Below are positions 25,518-33,043 of a DNA stretch of 64,000 nucleotides, in pieces (position 1 is the first letter of the stretch; every line of letters begins with the position of its first letter). The position numbers and the translations under genes are program-made. The notes under the pieces were generated by a model that saw only the letters and a program-made list of their open reading frames with translations, was not told the DNA's origin and did no database searches. This stretch comes from an uncultured Alistipes sp. (lineage in GTDB: Bacteria > Bacteroidota > Bacteroidia > Bacteroidales > Rikenellaceae), in NCBI GenBank assembly GCA_944321955.1, contig CALUNG010000012.1, forward strand, positions 1-64,000, in the 5' to 3' direction.

Positions 25518-25554
25518 AAGAGTCCCGGCCGCATCGGTTGCAGTCGGGACTCTT
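25518..25554. terminator. Hairpin terminator between the DUF3667 gene and superoxide dismutase
   Basis: AAGAGTCCCG (25518-25527) pairs with CGGGACTCTT (25545-25554). It probably ends both convergent genes. Confidence 0.8.
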
Positions 25555-25576
25555 CTGATTCCGGAACGTCCGGTAT

Positions 25577-26182
25577 CTACCTGTTGCGATAGCGCTCCTC
25601 GGCCTTGCTCCAGTCGATACGCTCCCAGAGTGCCTGTACGGCATCGGCCCGGGCATTGCGGTAGTCGATGTAGTAGGCGTGCTCCCACACGTCGATGCCC
25701 AGCAGCGGGCACAGGCCGTGACGCAACGGGTTGTCGGCATTGCTGCCGCTCATGATCTCGAGGTTGCCGTCCTTGTCGGCGGCGAGCCATACCCATCCCG
25801 ATCCGAAGAGCGATGTGGCGGCGGAGTTCATCCGTGCCTTGAGATTGTCGAGCGATCCGTAACGCGCAACGACGGCATCGAGCAGTTCTCCTTCGGGGGC
25901 CGTTTTTGGCTTTGGCGAGAGCGTCGCAAAGTAGAAGTTGTGGTTCCATGCCTGTGCGGCATTGTTGAATACCGCCCCGTCGCTCTTCTCGATTATCTCT
26001 TCGAGAGTCATGTCGGCATAGGGCGTCCCCGCAATCAGCTCGTTGAGCTTGTTGACATAGGCTGCCGTGTGCTTGTCGTGGTGATAGCGCAGCGTCTCTT
26101 CCGAGATCTCGGGCTCGAGTTCCCTGTAGCCGTATGGCAGCGGCTCGAGCGTGAATGTCTTTGTTGCCGGTTCTGTTGTCAT
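25577..26182 (-). CDS. sodB: Superoxide dismutase, Fe/Mn type
   Basis: A protein of 201 residues. Metal ligands are His34 (YHHDKH), His81 (NHNFY), Asp164 and His168 (DVWEHAYY). The core (LPYGYRELEPEIS; GSGWVWLAA) is the standard Fe/Mn-SOD layout. It dismutes superoxide in the cytosol and protects this anaerobe during oxygen exposure. The metal preference, Fe or Mn, is not decided. An alternative ATG at 26212 would add a hydrophobic MIPLILTLFI extension; 26182 is preferred because the family starts nearby. The long frame that runs upstream into the next gene is an artefact of overlapping reading. Confidence 0.93.
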   Translation of the reverse strand: MTTEPATKTFTLEPLPYGYRELEPEISEETLRYHHDKHTAAYVNKLNELIAGTPYADMTLEEIIEKSDGAVFNNAAQAWNHNFYFATLSPKPKTAPEGELLDAVVARYGSLDNLKARMNSAATSLFGSGWVWLAADKDGNLEIMSGSNADNPLRHGLCPLLGIDVWEHAYYIDYRNARADAVQALWERIDWSKAEERYRNR

Positions 26183-26320
26183 GATAAATAGTGTTAGAAT
26201 TAACGGTATCATATCTTTTTTGTTGGTTTGTCGTAACAGGTTCTTTGGTACATTGATGTCAGGGTAGTCGTGTGTGTCGATCGGGCTGCAAAATCCGCAC
26301 CAACCGGATGCCGTGCCGAT

Positions 26321-26360
26321 AAAAAAGGCCGTACGTTCGTCGGAGCGTACGGCCTTTTTA
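26321..26360. terminator. Bidirectional terminator after the DPP-IV gene
   Basis: AAAAAAGGCCGTACG (26321-26335) pairs with CGTACGGCCTTTTT (26345-26358), giving a long perfect stem with flanking A/T runs. Confidence 0.9.
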
Positions 26361-26376
26361 TCGCTCCCGCATGGGC

Positions 26377-28497
26377 CTAAAGATGATCGAGCGTGTAGTC
26401 GATCATCTTTTGCCGGATGTTGGCCATGTCGTCGGGCATCATCGAGTGGTTCTGGTCGGTGTAGATCATCATGTCGTAATGTTTGCCCGCACGGTTGAGC
26501 GCCCGTGTCAGCTCCATGGTGTTCTGCAGGTGCACGTTGTCGTCGGCCGAACCGTGCATCACCAGCAGCCGCGTGCGGTCGCTGAGACGATCGGCAAAAT
26601 TGATGGGCGAGTTGTCGTCGTATCCGGCGGCGTTCTCCTGCGGCAGGCCGTTGTATGTCTCGGTGTATATCGAGTCGTAGTAGCGCCATGACGTTACGGG
26701 TGCTACGGCTATGGCCATCCTGAAGAGTCCGTCGCCCTTGAAGGCGCAGCCCAGAGCCATGAAGCCTCCGTACGACCATCCGTAGATGCCTATGCGGTCG
26801 GCATCGACATACTCCTGACGGGCCATGTAGCGCGCAAGCGAGAGCTGGTCCTCGACTTCGAGTTCTCCCAGACGGCCGTATGTCAGCTTCTTGAAGCGTT
26901 CGCCGCGTCCGCCCGTACCGCGTCCGTCGGCGCAGACGACTATGTATCCATGCTCGGGCAGGGCATCCTCCCAGTCGGCGTTCCAGCGGTCGAGTACCTC
27001 CTGCGAGCCCGGCCCCGAGTACTGTGTCATAAGTACGGGGTAGCGCTTCGACGGATCGAAGTCAAGCGGGCGCACCATGTAGGCGTTGAGCGTGTCGCCT
27101 CGCTCGGTCGTGAAGGTGAAGAACTCCCTGCGAGGCCTTTCGCCGAAGGCTGCGACAGCCTCTCTGTTGTCCAGGAGCGTGTCGACCGTGCGTCCGTCCG
27201 CTGTGTGTACCGTGACGATGTTGGGCGTTGTGGCCGACGAGTAGGTCGCTACGTAGTAGCGCATGCCGTTGCTCGGCGATATGGTGTAGTATCCCTCTTC
27301 GGATGTGAGTCTGCGCTTCTGCCTGCCGTCGAGACGGACGGAGTAGAGATTGCGTCGCAGCGGCGACGTCTCGGTAGAGACGTACCACAGGCGGTTGCCA
27401 TCGGTGCCGACAAGCTGCGTCACGTCCCATTTCCCGCAGGTTACGGTGTTGAGGCGGCCGCGTTCGATGCTGTGCAGGTAGAGGTGCATGTACCCGGCGG
27501 TGGTCTCCTCGCGGACGATGAAGCGGTCGCCGTCGATGAAGAGCACGTCGGCGGCACTCTTGCGCTCGACATACTGCGGGGCGCTCTCTTCGTATGCCAC
27601 CTTCTGACGGCCGTTGTCGTCGATCACGATCTCGAAGCGGTTCTGGTGACGGTTGACGCGGAAAAAGCAGAGACGTCCGTCGGGCGTCCAGCCCAGCGAC
27701 GAGATGTACTGGTCGGTCTCTTCACCGACATCGACCTTGCGGCGGCTGCCGTCGGCCGTATCGTATACCCACAGCTCGACCGTCGAGTTGGTGCCTCCGG
27801 CCTTGGGGTATTTGAACGAGTAGGCCTTGTCGTAGAGTTCGCCGTCGTAACGCATCATCTCGAAGAGCGGTACGCGGCTCTCGTCAAAACGCAGATATGC
27901 CACATGGCGGCTGTCGGGCGAAAAGGCGTATGCCCGTGTAAAGCCCAGCTCCTCCTCGTAGACCCAGTCGGTGGTGCCGTTTATCGTGCGGTTCCACTCG
28001 CCGTCGTCGGTAACGTCCGTTATGCGTCCCGTGGCGATGTCGTAGAGGTGCAGGTCGTTGCCGCGTGCGAATGCCAGCGTATGCCCGTCGGGCGAGAACG
28101 ATACGTCGCGGACATCCTCGAGTATGAGGCGCGGCGTACCTCCCGTCGCGGCGAGGTAGTAGTCGGCCGTGTAGGAGTGGCGGTATATGGGACGTGAACC
28201 TTCAGATGCCGCTATCAGTACGCTGCTCTCGTCGGGCGAAAGGTCGTAGTCGACATACCCGAACGGGACGCGCAGCAGCAACGTCTCCGACGACCCGGGA
28301 GCGTATCCGCGCATGGCTATGCCCTCGGCCGTACGATATGTGTAGTGCTCGCCGTCGGCCGTGGAGCGCAGTCCGGATATGCCCCTGTTGGCGCTCCTCA
28401 GGGCGGCAATACGTGCATAGTCGCCCTGTGCCGAAACGGTTGCGGCCGTGCAGATGAGTGCTGCGGCCGCAATTATGGTCTTCGTATGTGTTGACAT
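26377..28497 (-). CDS. Dipeptidyl peptidase IV family protein (S9B)
   Basis: A protein of 706 residues with a signal peptide (1-23, ending VSA). Propeller repeats cover about 40-470, including the family DWVYEEE motif with the Glu pair that binds the peptide N-terminus. The catalytic domain has Ser575 in GWSYGG, Asp near 652 (SADDNVH) and His684 (NHSM). It removes X-Pro dipeptides in the periplasm. It is the third gene of a leftward unit (glucosaminidase, hypothetical protein, then this gene). The nearby prolyl oligopeptidase suggests peptide use as nutrient. Confidence 0.94.
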   Translation of the reverse strand: MSTHTKTIIAAAALICTAATVSAQGDYARIAALRSANRGISGLRSTADGEHYTYRTAEGIAMRGYAPGSSETLLLRVPFGYVDYDLSPDESSVLIAASEGSRPIYRHSYTADYYLAATGGTPRLILEDVRDVSFSPDGHTLAFARGNDLHLYDIATGRITDVTDDGEWNRTINGTTDWVYEEELGFTRAYAFSPDSRHVAYLRFDESRVPLFEMMRYDGELYDKAYSFKYPKAGGTNSTVELWVYDTADGSRRKVDVGEETDQYISSLGWTPDGRLCFFRVNRHQNRFEIVIDDNGRQKVAYEESAPQYVERKSAADVLFIDGDRFIVREETTAGYMHLYLHSIERGRLNTVTCGKWDVTQLVGTDGNRLWYVSTETSPLRRNLYSVRLDGRQKRRLTSEEGYYTISPSNGMRYYVATYSSATTPNIVTVHTADGRTVDTLLDNREAVAAFGERPRREFFTFTTERGDTLNAYMVRPLDFDPSKRYPVLMTQYSGPGSQEVLDRWNADWEDALPEHGYIVVCADGRGTGGRGERFKKLTYGRLGELEVEDQLSLARYMARQEYVDADRIGIYGWSYGGFMALGCAFKGDGLFRMAIAVAPVTSWRYYDSIYTETYNGLPQENAAGYDDNSPINFADRLSDRTRLLVMHGSADDNVHLQNTMELTRALNRAGKHYDMMIYTDQNHSMMPDDMANIRQKMIDYTLDHL

Positions 28498-28545
28498 TAT
28501 GTTTATGCTGTGATCTGTTTCATGTTTTGCCGCGCTGCGATACGA

Positions 28546-29232
28546 TCAGATGTCGTCGACATTGAAGTCGTATCCCATGCGTTTGCCCGTCACGAACTTC
28601 GAGTTGTCCATCTTGGTGTTGAACTGGTCGACGGTGACACGCTTGTTGTTCTCATATGGCGGCATGAGCAGGTCGAAGTTGATGGCGTAGAATATGGCCG
28701 TCTCGACGATCGACACCAGCGCGCCGCGATCTATGTCGCTCTTGCCGAAAGCCATGGGACGTACAAGCGTCTGACGTTTGCCCTCGACGAAGAACTTGCG
28801 CTCGCGGTTGATGAATATGCGGCCTATGAGGTAACCGTCGTCGGCGTTGCGGTTGAACTTGAACGAGTCCGACAGAAAGTTGTAGATGTTGATCACCCCG
28901 CAGTACGAATTGGCCTTGTCGGCCTGCACGTAGGGATTCTGCCAGATGATGTGGTTCGAATCGAACTCGAAGACGTCGGTGTGCATCTGGAAGATCAGAA
29001 TGTCGCTGGCGATCTGCAGTTGCGCCTCGAACTTGCCGCGGTCGCGGTATTCGAGCTTCACCCGTTTGTCGAGTTTGCCCTCGAGGGCGTCGTCCATCTC
29101 CGATGCCATCTCGAAGAGCGTATCCTTCAGTTCGTTGAAAGTCGCGAACGTGTTGTCGAAGACTTTCTGCTTGATGGTCGATTTCTCGACTATCGTCGTC
29201 AATATCCTCTCACGGAGAGATTGTGTGTTCAT
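28546..29232 (-). CDS. Conserved hypothetical protein
   Basis: A protein of 228 residues, with no signal peptide and no membrane helix. The N-terminal 60 residues are helical (EKSTIKQKVFDNTFATFNEL, then EMASEMDDALEG); the rest is alpha/beta with many aromatics (HIIWQNPYVQ, NSYCGVINIYNF). The ending GYDFNVDDI is acidic. I do not recognise a named domain. Its position 19 bp after the glucosaminidase and 48 bp before the DPP-IV gene suggests one operon, but that does not reveal a role. The composition suggests a soluble cytoplasmic protein. Confidence 0.75.
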   Translation of the reverse strand: MNTQSLRERILTTIVEKSTIKQKVFDNTFATFNELKDTLFEMASEMDDALEGKLDKRVKLEYRDRGKFEAQLQIASDILIFQMHTDVFEFDSNHIIWQNPYVQADKANSYCGVINIYNFLSDSFKFNRNADDGYLIGRIFINRERKFFVEGKRQTLVRPMAFGKSDIDRGALVSIVETAIFYAINFDLLMPPYENNKRVTVDQFNTKMDNSKFVTGKRMGYDFNVDDI

Positions 29233-29251
29233 ATCGGTTGCGGTTTTGTCG

Positions 29252-30232
29252 TTATCGTATCTTTATGCTTTGTCCGTCGTTGAGCTTGCAGTCGACCGGA
29301 AGTTTGTTGAGCCGGGCAAGCGACTTGAGCCTTATGCCGTAGGATTGCGAGAGCGAATGAAGCGTCTCGCCGCGGCGCACGGTATGCAGCAGGGCGTTGC
29401 CGTCCCACGCCTTGCGCTTGCGCTCGATAAATATGATGTCGCCCTCTTTCGGCTGTGCATCCTTCGCCACGTCGTTGAACCTGCGCAGGTTGCGTGCCGA
29501 GACCATGAACAGCGAGGCGATGTGTTCGTATTGGTCGCCCTCCTTGGCCGTCACGTAGCAGACGCCGTTCGTGCGGTAGACGTTGTATCCGCGGTGTGCA
29601 TTTATCGTCACGCGGTACGAATCGGGATCTATGCCGTCGGCTGCAATGGCCGTCTCGATCTGCTCCGATGTGGCGCCGTGGGCTTCGGCGTAGAGCTTGT
29701 TGCCATCCTCGCGGTCGAGCAGATAGAGCTTGTTCTCCTCGATGATGCGTATCAGACGGTCGGCGTAGTCTGGTGCCGTGGCATAGCCGGCAGCCTTCAA
29801 TCCGCGCGCCCAGCTTTTGTAGTCGGTCGACGAATAGACGAACAGCGAATCGTAGCGCGGCTGTTTGTCCAGAAACTCGGCGTGGTCGAGATACGACTCC
29901 TCGACAGTGTCGTACTTGCGGAAGCATTCGCCCTTGGCATCGTCGTCGTAGCTGATGGTGTCGCCCTTCCAGTCGCGCTTGCACTTTATGCCGAAGTGGT
30001 TGTTGGACATGCGTGCCAGATAGCTGTTGCCGCACGACGACTCGAGAATTCCCTGCGCCAGGGTGATGCTCGCCGGTATGCCGTAACGTTCCATGTGGGC
30101 GATGGCTATGCCCTTGTACATCTCGACATACTCTTCGCGTGTGGTTTGTGGAGCCTCTTCACGGGCGCTGAGAAGGAAAGGAAGCGCCGCCAACAAAAGA
30201 GTGGAAAGTATTGTTTTTTTCGGAAGATTCAT
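29252..30232 (-). CDS. N-acetylglucosaminidase (GH73-type) with LysM repeats
   Basis: A protein of 326 residues with a signal peptide (1-23). The glucosaminidase domain (about 35-190) has GIPASITLAQGILESSCG with the catalytic Glu, SNNHFGIKC and the YDTVEESYLDHAEFL segment. Two C-terminal LysM-type repeats follow (about 220-275 and 283-326), the last with HTVRRGETLHSLSQSYG. It cleaves the glycan strand of peptidoglycan. The -7 box TATCTTTG on the minus strand (30256-30263) lies 24 bp upstream of the ATG. The promoter is shared back to back with that of the DUF4254 gene. Confidence 0.9.
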   Translation of the reverse strand: MNLPKKTILSTLLLAALPFLLSAREEAPQTTREEYVEMYKGIAIAHMERYGIPASITLAQGILESSCGNSYLARMSNNHFGIKCKRDWKGDTISYDDDAKGECFRKYDTVEESYLDHAEFLDKQPRYDSLFVYSSTDYKSWARGLKAAGYATAPDYADRLIRIIEENKLYLLDREDGNKLYAEAHGATSEQIETAIAADGIDPDSYRVTINAHRGYNVYRTNGVCYVTAKEGDQYEHIASLFMVSARNLRRFNDVAKDAQPKEGDIIFIERKRKAWDGNALLHTVRRGETLHSLSQSYGIRLKSLARLNKLPVDCKLNDGQSIKIR

Positions 30233-30240
30233 TATCTTTG
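30211..30240 (+). promoter_or_regulatory. Consensus promoter of the DUF4254-GT9 operon
   Basis: TTG (30211-30213), a 19 bp spacer and TATCTTTG (30233-30240) form a full promoter on the plus strand. Its spacer lies inside the first codons of the minus-strand glucosaminidase gene. Confidence 0.7.
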
Positions 30241-30255
30241 TATTTACTTCATGGG

Positions 30256-30285
30256 CAAAGATACTGTTTTTGCCCGAAAAAACAA
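30256..30285 (-). promoter_or_regulatory. Consensus promoter of the glucosaminidase gene
   Basis: On the minus strand a TTG, a 19 bp spacer and TATCTTTG (-7 box at 30263-30256) form a full promoter, about 24 bp before the ATG at 30232. Confidence 0.7.
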
Positions 30286-30303
30286 CATAAAAACCATACG
30301 AGT

Positions 30304-30912
30304 ATGTTTACCGAAAACGCAATGAAAATATTCGATCGTTCGGTCGAGGATTACCATCGTTTCGACGATGTCGACCATCCCGAAGAGAATCCCTTTACCG
30401 AAGGATCGCTTGATTATCTGCTGTACAAGAAGAACTGGGTCGATGCCGTGCAGTGGCATCTCGAGGATATCATACGCGACCCGGCAATAGATCCGGTCGA
30501 GGCCCTTCGCATCAAGCGCCGTATAGACGCGTCGAATCAGGTGCGTACCGACATGGTGGAGTACATAGACTCGTATCTTCTCGACAAGTACAGGGATATC
30601 AAACCGTTGTCCGACGCCCGCATAAACACCGAGACGCCCGCATGGGCCATAGACCGCCTTTCGATACTGGCACTGAAGATCTACCACATGCGTATCGAGG
30701 CCGAGCGCAGGGATGTGGACCAGTCGCACCGCGACAACTGCCGGCGCAAGCTGAACACCCTGCTCGAGCAGCAGAAGGACCTGTCGACGGCCATCGAGGA
30801 GCTGATCGAGGATATCGAGGCCGGCCGCAAGTACATGAAGACGTACAAGCAGATGAAGATGTACAACGACCCGTCGCTCAATCCCGTGCTGTATGGGAAT
30901 AACAGGAAATAG
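30304..30912 (+). CDS. DUF4254 family protein
   Basis: A protein of 202 residues, mostly helical, opening with KIFDRSVEDYHRFDDV and containing WVDAVQWHLEDIIRDP, then RIDASNQVRTDMVEYID. It matches DUF4254, a Bacteroidetes family of unknown function that is typically found next to glycosyltransferase family 9 genes, as here. A long charged helix near the C-terminus (LEQQKDLSTAIEELIEDIEAG) may mediate contacts. It has no signal peptide. The stop overlaps the GT9 start by 20 bp. The likely role is in lipopolysaccharide or surface glycan assembly, by context only. Confidence 0.85.
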   Translation: MFTENAMKIFDRSVEDYHRFDDVDHPEENPFTEGSLDYLLYKKNWVDAVQWHLEDIIRDPAIDPVEALRIKRRIDASNQVRTDMVEYIDSYLLDKYRDIKPLSDARINTETPAWAIDRLSILALKIYHMRIEAERRDVDQSHRDNCRRKLNTLLEQQKDLSTAIEELIEDIEAGRKYMKTYKQMKMYNDPSLNPVLYGNNRK

Positions 30913-31933
30913 AGCTCTTCCGAAACACATACTCGTGGTGCGTCTCTCGGCAATGGGGGACGTCGCCATGTTGCCTCATGCCATCAGGGCCTTGAAGAAG
31001 GCCTATCCCGACGTCAAGGTTACGGTGGCGACGCGGCCGCTGTTCCGTCCCTTCTTCGACGGCCTCGACGTCGGATTCATGCCCGTCGACATAAAGGCCG
31101 ATTACGACAGTTTCAAGGGCCTGAGGACGCTGGCGCGCGAGATGAAGGCGCTCGGCATCGACGCTTTTGCCGACGCCCATCGCGTATGGCGTTCGCTCGT
31201 CATCCGCAACATACTGTGGCTCGGCGGCATGCGTACGGCCAAAATCTCAAAGGGCCATATCGAGAAGTGGTTCCGCCTGGGGTACAGCAATCCGTCGGCC
31301 GTGCCGTTGAAACATACGGTGGTGCGCTATTGCGACGTATTCCGCGATCTGGGATTCGTATTCGACGATCCGGAGCCTGCCGTGAAGACCGCGCGGCCGA
31401 ATCCCATGGGTGAGAAAAAGGGTATATGGGTGGGTTTTGCTCCGTTCTCGGCCCATCGCGGAAAGACATATCCCGAAGATCTGAGCCGCGAAGCCGTACG
31501 GCTACTGAGCGAACGCTACGATCGTGTATTCATTCATGGCGGAGGCGGAGCGGAGGCCGGATTCGCCCGTGAGATGGAGAGCACGTATGCAAACGTTACG
31601 GCGCTGAACGGTCGTCTGAATGGTCTCGGCGAGGAGATGGACTTGATCTCCAATCTCGACTGCGTGGTATCGATGGATTCGCTGGTAATGCACCTGGCGT
31701 CGCTTGTTGCCACGCCCGTGGTTTCGGTCTGGGGGGCGACGCATCCCGAACTTGGATTTCTCGGTTACGGATGCGATCCCGAGGGGGTACTGCAGGTGGA
31801 GATGCCGTGTCGCCCCTGCTCGACATACGGCAATACCAAATGCAAATACGGCGATTACCGTTGCATACGGGCCATATCGCCCGCGATGATAGCCGACCGT
31901 GTGGAACGGATGATCGAAAAGAATCGATCCTGA
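30893..31933 (+). CDS. Glycosyltransferase family 9 (heptosyltransferase-like)
   Basis: A protein of 346 residues with the GT9 opening HILVVRLSAMGDVAMLPHA (about 12-30) and a C-terminal donor-binding domain with VFIHGGGGAE and VVSMDSLVMHLASLVATPVVSVWG (about 230-282), followed by PCRPCSTYGN. It transfers a nucleotide sugar onto lipid A-core or a related acceptor at the inner membrane. It overlaps DUF4254 by 20 bp, the usual tight coupling of this pair. The hairpin terminator at 31948 follows. The donor sugar is not known. Confidence 0.9.
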   Translation: MGITGNRALPKHILVVRLSAMGDVAMLPHAIRALKKAYPDVKVTVATRPLFRPFFDGLDVGFMPVDIKADYDSFKGLRTLAREMKALGIDAFADAHRVWRSLVIRNILWLGGMRTAKISKGHIEKWFRLGYSNPSAVPLKHTVVRYCDVFRDLGFVFDDPEPAVKTARPNPMGEKKGIWVGFAPFSAHRGKTYPEDLSREAVRLLSERYDRVFIHGGGGAEAGFAREMESTYANVTALNGRLNGLGEEMDLISNLDCVVSMDSLVMHLASLVATPVVSVWGATHPELGFLGYGCDPEGVLQVEMPCRPCSTYGNTKCKYGDYRCIRAISPAMIADRVERMIEKNRS

Positions 31934-31947
31934 GAGTAAAGGTTGTA

Positions 31948-31984
31948 AAAAAAGCCGCGGAACTGCTTGTCCCGCGGCTTTTTG
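31948..31984. terminator. Bidirectional terminator between GT9 and the PUL
   Basis: AAAAAGCCGCGG on the left pairs with CCGCGGCTTTTT on the right around an AACTGCTTGTC loop, with T-runs on both strands. It ends GT9 transcription and the last gene of the leftward PUL. Confidence 0.9.
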
Positions 31985-33043
31985 TCATTTCCAGCCGGTC
32001 AGTTCGGCCATGCGTTCGATGACTATTCGTGCGATCTTGCGGTGCCCGAACCTGTTGGGATGGCTCGAAGCGCCGAGATCGGTCGTGTTGTTGTAGACGT
32101 CGCCCGATATGTCGACTACGGCCGTGCGTGCAAGCCCCTTGACGGCAGCTGTTACGTGGTCGACGGCATATTTGGAGTGAACCACGCACAATACGGGTAT
32201 CTCCTCATTGTATGCCGTACGGATGTTGGTGACGAGCTTGCGGTACGCCTCCACGAATGCATCGGCCGGCGGCTGCGGCGAGGTGCTGAAGTCGTTCGTC
32301 CCGAGCGTTACGACGATTAGGTCCGGTCGGCGCTGACTCGCCGCAAAGTCCCACAACGGTTCATCGGACTCGTCGAACGTGCGCCATGCCCGCTGCGACA
32401 TGGTTCCGCTGTCGGAGATCGGCCTGGCGTCGCCGTAGTTGCGTACCACACCGCGGCCGGAGTGCGCTACCATGTTGTAGTCGGCGTCGAAATGGTCGGC
32501 TGAAAGGGCCGTGAACGAGTACATGCAGTTTTCGGTTTCGATCGTGAACGGATCGCTGCCCGAAAGACTTTCGCTACCGTATCCGCATGTCAGCGAGTCG
32601 CCGTAAAATTCGATGTAGCGTGGCCGTGCAAGATGTTTCGTCGGCAGGAAACGTCCGTCTGTCTCGAACGTGTGGACGGTAATGCGCCCCTGTTCGCCTT
32701 CGGTCGCCTTCTGGATCCTGACGAGATGCTCGCCGCCGGCATCCTTCTCCTCGAAAAGCGCTATGCGGCGATGTTCGCCCTGTGTCTCGAACTTCCCGAC
32801 GTATTCGCCGTCGACGAAGAGGTTGAAGTAGTTGCGTCCCGTGTCGCTGACGTCCATGTACAGCGTCGTACCTTTGAACCGGATGTCGATGTACACGCCG
32901 CTCCAGTCGAACGTGATGCCTCCGTCGTCGGTGGCCATGGTTCGTCCCGTAACCCTTACGGGAGCCTCGGTTGCGGGCACGGGACCCTGTTTGCCGCAAC
33001 AGCAGATGGAGGCTGCAAACATTATTAACAGCAGTTTTTTCAT
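31985..33043 (-). CDS. CE2-like SGNH esterase, lipoprotein
   Basis: A protein of 352 residues with a lipobox (ASICCCG). An N-terminal jelly-roll domain (about 30-140) carries FDWSGVYIDIRFKGTTLY; an SGNH esterase domain (about 150-350) has FYGDSLTCGYGS with the catalytic Ser, GRGVVRN, VVTLGTNDFS and the Asp-x-x-His equivalent SSHPNRFGH. This two-domain plan is that of carbohydrate esterase family 2, which removes O-acetyl groups. The start overlaps the FAD oxidoreductase stop (ATGA). It is the last gene of the leftward PUL, followed by the terminator at 31948. Confidence 0.85.
   Translation of the reverse strand: MKKLLLIMFAASICCCGKQGPVPATEAPVRVTGRTMATDDGGITFDWSGVYIDIRFKGTTLYMDVSDTGRNYFNLFVDGEYVGKFETQGEHRRIALFEEKDAGGEHLVRIQKATEGEQGRITVHTFETDGRFLPTKHLARPRYIEFYGDSLTCGYGSESLSGSDPFTIETENCMYSFTALSADHFDADYNMVAHSGRGVVRNYGDARPISDSGTMSQRAWRTFDESDEPLWDFAASQRRPDLIVVTLGTNDFSTSPQPPADAFVEAYRKLVTNIRTAYNEEIPVLCVVHSKYAVDHVTAAVKGLARTAVVDISGDVYNNTTDLGASSHPNRFGHRKIARIVIERMAELTGWK

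Noticed and set aside
25577-26779. 400-residue frame that appears to fuse superoxide dismutase to an upstream segment
   Set aside because: The upstream part is an out-of-frame reading of the DPP-IV gene and its terminator; the dismutase starts at 26182 (or 26212).
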